Shown: positions 9,801-17,256 of the stretch, piece by piece
Position numbering within the stretch: the stretch's first letter is position 1
How the letters are laid out: every line of letters starts with the position of its first letter
DNA from: Leptospiraceae bacterium
GTDB lineage: Bacteria > Spirochaetota > Leptospiria > Leptospirales > Leptospiraceae
Direction: 5' to 3'
Assembly: GCA_016711485.1 (NCBI GenBank)
Contig: JADJSX010000006.1
Location: 792,001-856,000, forward strand
DNA: 64,000 nt
The notes under the pieces: generated by a model
Seen by the model: only the letters and a program-made list of their open reading frames with translations
Told to the model about the DNA's origin: nothing
Database searches by the model: none
Program-made: the position numbers and the translations under genes

Positions 9801-10073
9801 GTAATTGAGTGTATGGAGGAAACTCATAAATTAAACCTAGGCGATAAAATTTTATTATATACCGACGGAATATTGGAAGTTAGAAAAGAAATAAATGGAA
9901 TCCTTTTCTATGGGGAAGATAAATTCAAAAAATTTGTGTTAGAAAATCGTCAACTCCGAGGAAAAATATTTTTAGAATCTCTCATCGAAGATGTAATTAA
10001 TTTCAGAGATATAAAAGATGAATCACTTGGTTTTGACGATGATATAACGTTAGTAACTATAGATATTGTTTAA
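6807..10073 (+). CDS. 7TMR-DISM hybrid sensor histidine kinase with receiver and C-terminal SpoIIE/PP2C phosphatase
   Basis: A 1,088-residue signalling protein. An N-terminal membrane helix (about 10-25) leads to a periplasmic 7TMR-DISMED2-like beta domain (KLDGIWDFYWQNLY..., about 50-205), a seven-helix 7TMR-DISM block (about 215-420), and a HisKA domain with phospho-acceptor His450 in NTSHELRTPLNG. The HATPase domain has an N box (IFHNLIGNAIKFT), ISDTGIGIP and GGTGLGLGI. A receiver follows with TILAVDDEP, Asp761 (LILLDIMMP) and a KPF lysine motif. The last 230 residues are a PP2C-type SpoIIE domain (TVGGDLYDF with Asp883, then IADVAGHGVSAA). All key catalytic residues are present. Such proteins feed phosphorelay state into a Ser/Thr phosphatase, often acting on an anti-anti-sigma factor; no such partner lies nearby. 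The end overlaps the convergent ssb by four bases. Confidence 0.9.
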   Translation: MKLNAMKLIKPIVFSILLGITIYYFIHKIQTANRKVKAPTAINGILDASKWDFSKKGFIKLDGIWDFYWQNLYSPSDIGNYSRINKYPPNHSFQKIPSIWSSYVFENQKLPGTGYATYRLRIKIKNTNEVYALKILDISTANQIWLDGRLISKTGNVGKSKEEMAPSFKSKIIEFKPENEIIEIIFQVSNYYHTKGGLWNYIEFGYSENIEETREAQTGFEFFMFGSLSIMAFYHFGLYALRKKDKSTFYFGAVCLIISLRILLTGERFLFALFDDPIFWTTLIKLEFMTVYLSTPFFILFFESIYPEDSQKRLAKFSLLAGLLFSFAAIFTDTTISTGFVTYFQVLLLCLILYIFYVLIIINIRKREGAVWIALGLIIFLGTLANDLLYLNNLIYTGFLFPIGLFVFIFSQSFILSMRFSKAFATVESMTEKLLTLDKLKDDFLANTSHELRTPLNGIIGIAESMLDDKAETFSADTIQNLSLIVSSGRRLSSLVNDIIDFSKLKNHEITLQIRDIDLKQIVDLVIKLSEPLIAEKYIKLINEIPDDFPEIEADENRIIQIFHNLIGNAIKFTEIGEIKIYANNKNKVTTVYISDTGIGIPEDKFEIIFQSFEQMDNSISREYGGTGLGLGITKQLVELHGGKIWVNSKVNKGSTFYFTIPQINSSEKNKILNNSKINESFFIPEIKPQFPKPLDTILEIPNERKLINRYTILAVDDEPINLQVMVNHLKDHTYRVLTANNGNNALKIVEHELPDLILLDIMMPKMSGYEVCKILREKYPIHTLPIIILSAKNQISDITLGLEYGANDYLHKPFHKKELLSRIHNQLSIKQAIEDNNRLITIEKELQTAKKIQENILPAEIPKLDGIQIQTTYLPMQTVGGDLYDFHIISKSEIGILIADVAGHGVSAAIIMGMVKLAFNMQKKYAKSPAKLLNKMNETLFGISGKGFVTAGYCYINLEKKEIIFSSAGHPALILLKIKSKTYTELQPKGKILGAFPVIECMEETHKLNLGDKILLYTDGILEVRKEINGILFYGEDKFKKFVLENRQLRGKIFLESLIEDVINFRDIKDESLGFDDDITLVTIDIV

Positions 10074-10498
10074 AATATATCTTCTGCAGGAATTTCGTCA
10101 ATGTCAGGAACAAAACTACTTGGCGAATGTGAATTGCTAATATCGGGAGCAGATCCGCTCTCTGAATTAGTTCGCCCACCTAATAATTGAAAATTTTCTA
10201 CTCGAATACGGATTTTACTTAGTTTTTTTCCATCTTGACCATCCCATGTAGATTGTTCCAATCGTCCCTCTACCATGATTTGTTTGCCTTTACCCGCATA
10301 TTGCTTTAAAATTTCGGATAGTTTTCCCCAGACAACACAGTCAAAAAAATTTACAACGTCCTTTCTAGTTCCGTTGTCCATATAACTTCTATTATTCGCT
10401 AAACTAAAATTAGCAAGAGAAGTTTGACCTACAGTTTTAAATTCTGGGTCTCTGGTAATTCTTCCAATTAAAATTACATTGTTCAAATCATTTGCCAT
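10070..10498 (-). CDS. ssb: single-stranded DNA-binding protein
   Basis: A 142-residue SSB that coats single-stranded DNA in replication and repair. The OB fold covers about 1-108 (NNVILIGRITRDPEFK..., VVNFFDCVVWGKLSEILKQYAGKGKQIMVEGRL). It is followed by a Ser/Asn-rich linker and the acidic tip DIDEIPAEDIF, whose final Asp-Ile-Phe fits the partner-binding tail of bacterial SSBs. ATG at 10498 is preceded by GAGAGGAAA. It does not sit in the usual rpsF-ssb-rpsR cluster, so it may be one of two SSBs in the genome. It converges on the hybrid kinase gene with a four-base overlap. Confidence 0.95.
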   Translation of the reverse strand: MANDLNNVILIGRITRDPEFKTVGQTSLANFSLANNRSYMDNGTRKDVVNFFDCVVWGKLSEILKQYAGKGKQIMVEGRLEQSTWDGQDGKKLSKIRIRVENFQLLGGRTNSESGSAPDISNSHSPSSFVPDIDEIPAEDIF

Positions 10499-10588
10499 AA
10501 TAAATTTCCTCTCATTTACAATTATGCCCTTCGACAGGACAAATTAGATTAATTTTTAAAGAATTTTTCATAATTCCTGCATTGTATT

Positions 10589-11356
10589 TTATTTTTTATT
10601 ACCATTTGAGTCATTATAATAAAAAATTTTAGATAAAACTTTTTCAAAGGATAGAAGGTGTTTAATATATGCCTCCCGTTTAAAATGATTCCTCAAAGGA
10701 TTTGATTTGGTATTTTCTATACTATTTAACTGGTATTTACCAATATTCGAATCTCCAGATAGATCAGAATTTGAAGAAGAAAAACTATTATCAATCTGAT
10801 TTGTAATGTAAATTTTATCATCGTGGTCTGGATTTCCGAGTGGACTCGTATCCAAAACTTCTATCATTTTTTTATCTGTCGTGTAGAGATTATGCGAAAA
10901 AACGCGGCTTTTAATCTTTAGGAGTTTTCCTTGTGAACCTGTTTTATTTTCTCCTTCCGTTTTAGATGCAATAGCAAAGAATAAGGTGATAGACTTTGTT
11001 TTGGGACCCTGTGATTGTCCCTTCTCACCTTCTACAAAATCAAATTGTTCTACTTTTAAACAATCTGCCGACTCATTTTGATTTGGATTAGGAATACAAT
11101 CATCTCCTTTGGTTGTACCTTTTGTTGCAATAGTTTTATGAGGAAGGGAACCTAATTTCATAGTTAATATATTTGAGTATTCCGCTAACGCTTCATTTGC
11201 TTTTGCTATATTTTTATTTAATACCTCTTCGGCTTTGCGGATATTCGGGCTATATTGAGAGTCATTTTTACTTTGTTGAACGTACAATGGATCAACTTTC
11301 TCTTCCGAAAAAATACTTACATAAGCTAATAGTATATAACCCAAAAGAAGTTTCAT
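10589..11356 (-). CDS. exported protein of unknown function
   Basis: A 255-residue protein I do not recognise. The first 18 residues (MKLLLGYILLAYVSIFSE) are a Sec-type signal peptide, so it is probably periplasmic. The mature part is hydrophilic, rich in Lys, Ser and Asn, with two cysteines (GDDCIP and SADCLKV) spaced to allow a disulphide. A charged C-terminal third reads KREAYIKHLLSFEKVLSKIFYY. It lies between ssb and pcnB on the same strand, about 155 bases downstream of pcnB and its hairpin, so it is likely a separate transcript. Confidence 0.6.
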   Translation of the reverse strand: MKLLLGYILLAYVSIFSEEKVDPLYVQQSKNDSQYSPNIRKAEEVLNKNIAKANEALAEYSNILTMKLGSLPHKTIATKGTTKGDDCIPNPNQNESADCLKVEQFDFVEGEKGQSQGPKTKSITLFFAIASKTEGENKTGSQGKLLKIKSRVFSHNLYTTDKKMIEVLDTSPLGNPDHDDKIYITNQIDNSFSSSNSDLSGDSNIGKYQLNSIENTKSNPLRNHFKREAYIKHLLSFEKVLSKIFYYNDSNGNKK

Positions 11357-11469
11357 AATCCTTCCCTCGCTATTCTAGTTTTTTGAAAAGTAGAATTGAC
11401 TACTGTGAAAAATCAATTTTTGTTCTGTAAATGTTTATTTTTGAAAAGAGTATATTGTTCTAGCAATTT

Positions 11470-11512
11470 ATTATTTCACACCCAAAGTTTTTAAACTTAG
11501 GGTGTGAATAAT
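11470..11512. terminator. strong hairpin directly after pcnB
   Basis: Arms 11470-11483 (ttatttcacaccc region) and 11500-11512 (gggtgtgaataat) pair almost perfectly, with an inner aagttt/aaactt pair in the loop. The stem starts at the base next to the pcnB stop codon. The minus strand lacks a good T-run after it, so it may act as a 3' end stabiliser or weak terminator. Confidence 0.5.
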
Positions 11513-13183
11513 TTACGGATTCGTTTCTACTTGTACTCCGGAATTTCCTGAATTTTCACCCGGTTTTGTATCACCTTGTGGTTTTTTAGATCGATTCCCG
11601 TATTTCCTAAATCTATTTCGATACTTATTCTTTTTAAACGGTTTTCCTTCTTTAGGAGGCTGTGTTCCATCTGCAGTAACTTCCTGAGATTTTATAGCAG
11701 GTACTTTTTTTTCTTCTGAAACTACAGGTTGTTTTTTCTCTTCTAATTTATCTGGTTTTTCAAATTTATTATTAGAAGGATTTTGTGCAGAGTCCTTATT
11801 ATTGTTATTTGGTTTGTTAAATCGTTTTGGTTTTCTATCATTTCGGAAAGACCGAAAACGTTCCCTTTCTCCTGCGCCGGCTTCATTGTGAATAATTCTC
11901 TGTGATGGTTTTGGTCTATTTCGTGTAGAAATTTCCCAAAAAAATGCAGATTGAATTGCCTGTTCATCTTTTACTGCCAATGCATTAATTTTAAAGAACA
12001 TAAATGCTTCGTAGAAAAAATCTTTTTTACGAAATACTTCATTATGAGTAGGATTATTTTCTTCTGTTTTGAAAAATCTCTTCTGACTCGCAAAAATTTT
12101 AATGAGCCTTTCTTTGTCTTTTTTTGGAATCTCCATTCTAGAACAGATTGGTTCTATTGCTACTTTGATGGAATGTACCATATTCTGTTTATTTTTATCT
12201 TTTTCTAGTGCATCATAAATTAAATCACAGAATATGAGCGAGAAGAAAATAATGGATGTTAACTCCTCTCTTTCCTGCAACATTCTATCAGCGATTACAA
12301 GTCGTTTGCCGATGTTGGATTCTAAAAAATCTTTCTGCCAATTTGGATTCTTTTTTGAAACATCCAAGGCTTCTTTGAATAGTACGTCTAGTAAATGATT
12401 TTCGGCTAGTCCTTGGAAAATATCAGAAGCTCTCCAAGTGCGGAATATTTTATTGTATTCCTCTAACATTCTTGAAGAAGAAGCTTTTTCTAATTCGAGT
12501 CGATTTCTTTTAATGCCGGCTTTCGTTTCTTTATCTAAAATTAATCCATGTAAAGTTTGAAATTTTACAGCTCTTAACATTCGAACTGGATCTTCTTTGA
12601 ATGATACGTCAGGATTCCCGATTACTTTTAATACTTTGTTTTTGATATCTTCAAAACCGCCAACAAAATCAATAATGGAATCATTTCTTGGATCGTAATA
12701 AAGAGAGTTAATTGTAAAATCACGCCGAGCCGCATCTTCTTTTGCAGTACCGTAATTATTATCTCTTCGAAGGAGATAATCCTTGTCTTCCGTTTGTTTA
12801 CCTAACCTATGATCAGGAAGAGAACGAAAAGTAGATACTTCTATGATTTTGCCTTTAAACATTACGTGAACAATTTTGAATCGTTTCCCAATGATACGAC
12901 AATTATTAAATATATTCTTTATCTGGTTCGGTGTAGCACTTGTTGCTATATCAAAATCTTTTGGTTTTTTTCCGAGCAAAATGTCTCGGACGCCACCACC
13001 AACTAAAAATGCTTTATGATTGAATTTGGTTAATCGGTGCATAATTTTGAGAGCATCTTCATCGATTAAATTCTTTCGAATGATATGAGAATCTTTGTAG
13101 TAGCGCTTACCTTCTGGATAGATGAGAATATTTTCTACGGATTGAGTCTTTTTTTTAAAAAGGTTTGCTATAAATTTTATCAT
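11513..13183 (-). CDS. pcnB: poly(A) polymerase / CCA-adding nucleotidyltransferase family (PcnB)
   Basis: A 556-residue class II nucleotidyltransferase that adds 3' tails to RNA. The catalytic signature FLVGGGVRDILLGKKPKDFDIATSATP spans residues 59-85, with catalytic Asp77 and Asp79. RRDFTINSLYYD and DPVRMLRAVKF follow, and the RNA-binding helical head and body extend to about residue 420. The last 135 residues are a disordered, strongly basic tail rich in Asn, Lys, Pro and Arg, much longer than in the Escherichia coli enzyme. Whether it is a poly(A) polymerase or a CCA-adding enzyme cannot be settled by the signature alone; length and tail favour PcnB. A strong hairpin lies immediately after the stop. 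Confidence 0.85.
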   Translation of the reverse strand: MIKFIANLFKKKTQSVENILIYPEGKRYYKDSHIIRKNLIDEDALKIMHRLTKFNHKAFLVGGGVRDILLGKKPKDFDIATSATPNQIKNIFNNCRIIGKRFKIVHVMFKGKIIEVSTFRSLPDHRLGKQTEDKDYLLRRDNNYGTAKEDAARRDFTINSLYYDPRNDSIIDFVGGFEDIKNKVLKVIGNPDVSFKEDPVRMLRAVKFQTLHGLILDKETKAGIKRNRLELEKASSSRMLEEYNKIFRTWRASDIFQGLAENHLLDVLFKEALDVSKKNPNWQKDFLESNIGKRLVIADRMLQEREELTSIIFFSLIFCDLIYDALEKDKNKQNMVHSIKVAIEPICSRMEIPKKDKERLIKIFASQKRFFKTEENNPTHNEVFRKKDFFYEAFMFFKINALAVKDEQAIQSAFFWEISTRNRPKPSQRIIHNEAGAGERERFRSFRNDRKPKRFNKPNNNNKDSAQNPSNNKFEKPDKLEEKKQPVVSEEKKVPAIKSQEVTADGTQPPKEGKPFKKNKYRNRFRKYGNRSKKPQGDTKPGENSGNSGVQVETNP

Positions 13184-13287
13184 GTGTTATTTGTCTAACC
13201 TAGGATTTATTCTATTAAAATCAAGTATAAATTGACTATAAAAGCCATAGATTCAAACTGGAATCTTTAATAGATGTGTAAGCTATA

Positions 13288-14307
13288 ATGGAATTATCGG
13301 AACATAAACTCAGTTTGCTTGAGAGATTGACTCTCCATTACTACGAATCTCGAAAAAGATTACAAAAACTGCATACATTTGGCAAAACCAAAATTTCACT
13401 CCTACTAATCCCCCATTCAAACGAAAATATTGTAAAAATTGAAATTTCCCATTATCTTTTAGGATTTCTACTCAGTATTGCCTCTAGCTTATTAATCATG
13501 GGACTAAGCTTTTTAGGATATTACATTTTCTCCCAAAACAACCATCGTGATTTATACGCACGTGGAAATACGGAAAAGGTTTTTTTCTTACACCATGATT
13601 TAATGGCAGATATTTTAGAGAACACAATCGATGAATTAGTTACAGAAACCGAAGAATTGAATAAAGTTACTTGGGAGAAAACTATCAGAGAAAGACGAAT
13701 CAGTGAGGAATTCGGTCTTTCGGAAGATGCATCGGATAAATTAGCACCCCTTCAAGAAAGTGAACTTTCCTCCAATATGAAAATTTATACTTATACCGTA
13801 GAAAAATTTGCAGGCATTTATGCGAATCTATCCAAATTAAAAGCAAATTTCCAGAGTTCTATGGATTATTTAGAAACGAGAGAAAGTATCTTTGAATCTA
13901 TGCCGCGAGGAAGACCACTTGGTCCCGGTGTAGGACTTATTACCTCTACTTTCGGTCATAGGGAAGATCCTTTTTATGTAGATGTTGGCGAATTTCACAA
14001 TGGAATTGATTTTGCTTCCGCTAGTGGGACTCCCATTTATGCGACTGCTCCGGGTGTGGTAGCTGAGGCATTTGTGTCGGACGGGGGACTGGGAATGCAT
14101 GTTCGAATTAATCATGAAAATGGATTTTTCACAATGTATGGCCACTGCTCCAAGCTATTTGTAGCAGAGGGCGATATTGTAAAAAGAGGAGATATTATCG
14201 CACATGTGGGAGCAACTGGAAAAGCGACAGGCTCGCATTTGCACTATGAGGTACATATTGGTTTGGATCCACCAATTAATCCCCAAGAATTTATAAATAT
14301 AGATTAG
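13288..14307 (+). CDS. membrane-anchored M23 (LytM) peptidoglycan endopeptidase
   Basis: A 339-residue protein. A short basic cytoplasmic segment precedes one membrane helix (about 56-80, HYLLGFLLSIASSLLIMGLSF), followed by a predicted coiled-coil periplasmic stalk (100-200) and a zinc M23 domain (212-335). The zinc motif is intact: HNGID (His237, Asp241) and GSHLHYE (His319), with the assisting histidine in MYGHC (His286). Active enzymes of this family cut cross-linking peptides in peptidoglycan; coiled-coil versions often position or activate cell-wall hydrolases. lgt follows 48 bases downstream on the same strand, so the pair may be co-transcribed. Confidence 0.88.
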   Translation: MELSEHKLSLLERLTLHYYESRKRLQKLHTFGKTKISLLLIPHSNENIVKIEISHYLLGFLLSIASSLLIMGLSFLGYYIFSQNNHRDLYARGNTEKVFFLHHDLMADILENTIDELVTETEELNKVTWEKTIRERRISEEFGLSEDASDKLAPLQESELSSNMKIYTYTVEKFAGIYANLSKLKANFQSSMDYLETRESIFESMPRGRPLGPGVGLITSTFGHREDPFYVDVGEFHNGIDFASASGTPIYATAPGVVAEAFVSDGGLGMHVRINHENGFFTMYGHCSKLFVAEGDIVKRGDIIAHVGATGKATGSHLHYEVHIGLDPPINPQEFINID

Positions 14308-14355
14308 TTTTTTCGTCTTGATTCGAAAATAAAACGTCTATCTCTGGTAAATAAT

Positions 14356-15303
14356 ATGATAGATAGAATACCAATTCCTTTTCTAGAAGGCATCTGGGGT
14401 GGTCCTTCCACCTTTTCCATTTTAATGCTAATTGCATTTTTAACTGGCTCAAAATTACTTCCAGCTGAATACAAACGTAAGGGTTTAGTGCCCGAAGCGG
14501 CCGATACAATCGTATTTCTCGGAGTTCTTGGAACTCTCGTTGGAGCAAAGATTTTTTATATTTTCGAAATCTGGGACCAAATCTTCGTAGTACCGGGAAT
14601 GTTTTCTTTTCCGTGGACACATTGGAACGGATTCCAAGAATTAAATGATCCAGCTTGTCAAGTTTGTAGAAACAGTATGGGACTTTGGAGCTCGCTATTC
14701 AACGGTGGAGGTCTCGTTTTCTATGGCGGTTTCTTATTTGGAACACTTTTCATTTACATTTATTTAAAAATGAATGAATACGATTTAGGAAAATACTTCG
14801 ATGGTATGGCTTCCACTATGGCAATAGGTTATGCAATTGGTCGGTTAGGATGTTTTGTTTCGGGAGATGGTTGTTATGGATTTCATACTGATACAAATAT
14901 TCCACTTCTTGTATTTAATTTTAAAGGAGCACATCCTTCAGGAGTTCCCGTTTGGAATACACCTGTGATTGAATCGGCAATTTCTTTCGTTTACTTTTTT
15001 TATTTTCAATTCTACGCTAGATTTCAAAACTTCAAAAAGTGGAGTATCTTTTTTCAATACATCGCATTACACGGATTTGCCCGTCTTTGTATAGAATTTT
15101 TGCGAGTAAATAAAGCTGTAATTCCATTTGTAGATCCACCCCAATTGGTAAATATTCCAGATGCAAGTGGTAATCCGACTTTCCTAACCGGATACTACTG
15201 GCATGGTTTTTCTCAATCCCAATACATTTCTATTGCATTCATTTTGGTATCTGTTGTATTTTTTATTAAAATGAAATTATGGGAAAAAGAACCAGCCATT
15301 TAG
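14356..15303 (+). CDS. lgt: prolipoprotein diacylglyceryl transferase
   Basis: A 315-residue inner-membrane enzyme that moves diacylglycerol from phosphatidylglycerol to the lipobox cysteine of prolipoproteins. It shows seven hydrophobic segments and the family signature GYAIGRLGCFVSGDGCYG (about residues 156-173), containing the essential arginine and the Gly-Asp-Gly-x-Tyr/Cys-Gly run. A second conserved arginine lies in HGFARLCIEFLR (about 239-250). The extracytoplasmic loop between helices 2 and 3 (residues 75-105, with two cysteines) is longer than in E. coli. It follows the M23 gene by 48 bases. This window encodes at least seven predicted lipoproteins that would be substrates. Confidence 0.93.
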   Translation: MIDRIPIPFLEGIWGGPSTFSILMLIAFLTGSKLLPAEYKRKGLVPEAADTIVFLGVLGTLVGAKIFYIFEIWDQIFVVPGMFSFPWTHWNGFQELNDPACQVCRNSMGLWSSLFNGGGLVFYGGFLFGTLFIYIYLKMNEYDLGKYFDGMASTMAIGYAIGRLGCFVSGDGCYGFHTDTNIPLLVFNFKGAHPSGVPVWNTPVIESAISFVYFFYFQFYARFQNFKKWSIFFQYIALHGFARLCIEFLRVNKAVIPFVDPPQLVNIPDASGNPTFLTGYYWHGFSQSQYISIAFILVSVVFFIKMKLWEKEPAI

Positions 15304-15314
15304 AAAATTTAAAA

Positions 15315-15350
15315 ATATTCTATTGCCACAAATTTGCGGCAATAGAATAT
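15315..15350. terminator. perfect 13-bp stem after lgt
   Basis: Arms 15315-15327 (atattctattgcc) and 15338-15350 are exact reverse complements with a 10-base loop, starting 12 bases after the lgt stop. The plus strand continues cttcatttatt, a weak U-tract, so this is a likely but not textbook terminator. Confidence 0.55.
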
Positions 15351-15356
15351 CTTCAT

Positions 15357-15400
15357 TTATTAACTGATGTTACGCAAAATAGGAAATTTACGAAAATGAA
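15357..15400 (-). repeat. dispersed repeat X, partial copy (terminal 44 bases, inverted)
   Basis: The reverse complement of 15357-15400 matches 58622-58665 at 42 of 44 positions, and a diverged form ends repeat X at about 4247. Here only the distal part of the repeat is present, directly after the lgt hairpin. Confidence 0.6.
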
Positions 15401-15416
15401 GTCTAATTTAAGAATA

Positions 15417-15605
15417 TTAGATTTTACCGTAGCTCTCCCAAAACTTAGCATTCGGAGTTTTAGCATCTTCTCCTTTTGAGTAATCTTTTTTAATTCCATT
15501 CACATAATACATATCTACTTCACCCTTATTTTTTTGTTCCTCTCTCGCCCGCGTCGGTTTGGAAAAAGTCTTTACTTGGATACAGTTTACAAAATCAAAA
15601 ATTCT
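15417..15605 (-). pseudogene. possible remnant: 62-codon open stretch lacking a usable start
   Basis: On the minus strand the frame is open from just after a TGA at 15608-15606 to a TAA at 15419-15417. It reads like a real protein tail (for example IQVKTFSKPTRAREEQKNK, then YYVNGIKKDYSKGEDAKTP, and FWESYGKI at the end). It is mixed-charge, unlike the low-complexity noise nearby. The only ATG would give 31 residues with no good Shine-Dalgarno. I do not recognise the family. It is most simply the 3' end of a decayed gene; a short real gene is possible. Confidence 0.35.
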
Positions 15606-15822
15606 TCAAATGGATGTATTTAGAAAACAATCCGAAGTCAACTGAGAGGAATTTAAATTATCGTATAATGGATTTTTTTTAGGGATAAAGTATATAATCC
15701 GTTCGATATTTTACTCTTCGTAAGATATATACATTTTTCGAAGGTAAGTTCTTTTTTCCTAAATAAGTATTACCCAGTTTTATTGAGATATACCAATATT
15801 TGTCTGTCTTCTGGATAAAATC

Positions 15823-15852
15823 TTGACTTATGAATTGTATTTACCATATTAA
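15823..15852 (+). promoter_or_regulatory. candidate promoter of the thiolase operon
   Basis: TTGACT (15823-15828) and TATTAA (15847-15852) are 18 bases apart, on the strand of the thiolase/KAS III/carotenoid-oxygenase genes. They would give a leader of roughly 105 bases. A perfect palindrome starts 10 bases after the -10, where a repressor operator would sit. Confidence 0.45.
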
Positions 15853-15861
15853 TTACAAATT

Positions 15862-15890
15862 GTGTTTTTGTAAATATTCTACAAAAACAC
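15862..15890. promoter_or_regulatory. palindromic operator candidate, 11-bp perfect arms
   Basis: GTGTTTTTGTA (15862-15872) and TACAAAAACAC (15880-15890) are exact reverse complements around a 7-base AT spacer. The arms begin 10 bases downstream of the candidate -10 and about 77 bases ahead of the thiolase ATG. There is no U-tract after it and genes begin downstream, so an operator for a dimeric regulator (TetR- or FadR-type spacing) is more likely than a terminator. No regulator gene lies nearby. Confidence 0.5.
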
Positions 15891-15966
15891 CAACAAACAC
15901 AACGTAGAGGATAATTTATATAATTCTCTATTTTTAACTCAATAATTATTGCTGGAGAAAAACTAT

Positions 15967-17250
15967 ATGCGAAATAATGCATTCATACTAGGTGGAACGC
16001 AAACTGACTTTGCTTCTGATTATACAAGCCAGAATAAATCCATCACTGATCTTTTTAAAGAAATTACAAATTTAGGCCTAACTTCTATTGGCATTGATTT
16101 TTCGGAAATAGAAAGATTGCGTGATGAAAATAGAGCAGAAATTTTTATAGGTAATTTTGCCGGAGAACTTTTTTTAAAACAAGGACACTTAGGTCCTTTT
16201 TTAACAGAAGTAAATGAAACATTCATCGGAATTCCAGCGGGACGTTATGAGGCAGCTTGCGCATCTTCCAGTTTAGCTACTAGTGTTGCCAACAGCCGTA
16301 TCAAAGCGGGCGAAATTGACCTTGCTATAGTCATAGGAGCAGAGATCATGCGAAACGTTTCTCCGCTTGTAGCAAATGAGTATTTGGCGACATGCTCTGA
16401 TTATAATTCAGAAGGTAAGGATGTTCGTTTCTTTTATCCTAGAATGTTTGGATATTTAACAGATGAGGCTATTAAACGTTATCCTGAGGCAAAGGAAGAT
16501 AGACTAAAATCTGCATTTATGGAAATTAGCTTAAAGAATCGAAATAACGCAAAAAAAAATCCAAATGCACAGACACGAACCGAAAACTATGATAAACTAA
16601 TGCTTGAAACCTTAAACCGAAAATATAAAAATTCATTCGGTGGGCAAACTAGATTTTCCGATTGTTCTCAGATAAGCGATGGTGCCAGTATACTATTTTT
16701 AGCGAGCGAAAATTACGCGCGTAAATATTTATCCAAAACAGGGAAACAATTGAAGGATATAGCACAAATCTCAGGAACAGGATTTAGAGTTGCTGAATTA
16801 AAATTTGCAGACAAAATCAAAAAGTCAGCTAACGACAAATACGTATTACCCTGGGCAAGGCAAACTATTGTAGATGCATTTTCGCAAGCAAAAGTTACTA
16901 TAGAAGATATTCATGTTATCGAACTTCATGATTGTTTTAGCATCAATGAATACTTAAGTCTGGGAAACTTCGGAATTACTGAACCGGGGAAAGAATACAT
17001 TGCCATTGAAGAAGGAGCTACTCAATTGGGCGGGAAAATTCCAATTAACCCGTCAGGCGGACTTATTGGTGCCGGTCATCCTGTAGGTGCTTCTGGAGCT
17101 CGTATGATTCTAGACATTTTTAAGCAAGTTACAAACCAAGCTGGAAACTACCAAGTAGATGGAGCCAAAAGAGGAGCTACATTTAACGTTGGCGGAAGTT
17201 GTACTACTACCATGAGTTTTGTTTTATCAAATGCGGATATAAATAATTGA
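15967..17250 (+). CDS. thiolase-family acyl-CoA acyltransferase
   Basis: A 427-residue thiolase. The nucleophile is Cys98 in YEAACASSSLA, the base/oxyanion histidine is His371 in GAGHPVGASGAR, and the second catalytic cysteine is Cys412 in VGGSCTTTMSF. ELHDCFSINE provides the family's ELHD motif. All thiolase catalytic residues are thus present, and the enzyme should either condense or cleave acyl-CoAs. An in-frame TTG exists at 15949, but ATG 15967 is preferred because GGAG (15953-15956) sits at normal spacing before it. It heads a three-gene run with 6- and 12-base gaps to a KAS III-like gene and a carotenoid oxygenase. The overall type resembles SCP-x/acetyl-CoA acetyltransferase members rather than a fadA paired with fadB. 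Confidence 0.85.
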   Translation: MRNNAFILGGTQTDFASDYTSQNKSITDLFKEITNLGLTSIGIDFSEIERLRDENRAEIFIGNFAGELFLKQGHLGPFLTEVNETFIGIPAGRYEAACASSSLATSVANSRIKAGEIDLAIVIGAEIMRNVSPLVANEYLATCSDYNSEGKDVRFFYPRMFGYLTDEAIKRYPEAKEDRLKSAFMEISLKNRNNAKKNPNAQTRTENYDKLMLETLNRKYKNSFGGQTRFSDCSQISDGASILFLASENYARKYLSKTGKQLKDIAQISGTGFRVAELKFADKIKKSANDKYVLPWARQTIVDAFSQAKVTIEDIHVIELHDCFSINEYLSLGNFGITEPGKEYIAIEEGATQLGGKIPINPSGGLIGAGHPVGASGARMILDIFKQVTNQAGNYQVDGAKRGATFNVGGSCTTTMSFVLSNADINN

Positions 17251-17256
17251 GGTTCT

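Noticed and set aside
15949..15966. In-frame TTG start extending the thiolase by six residues
   Set aside because: GGAG at 15953-15956 lies within the extension and is well spaced for ATG 15967.
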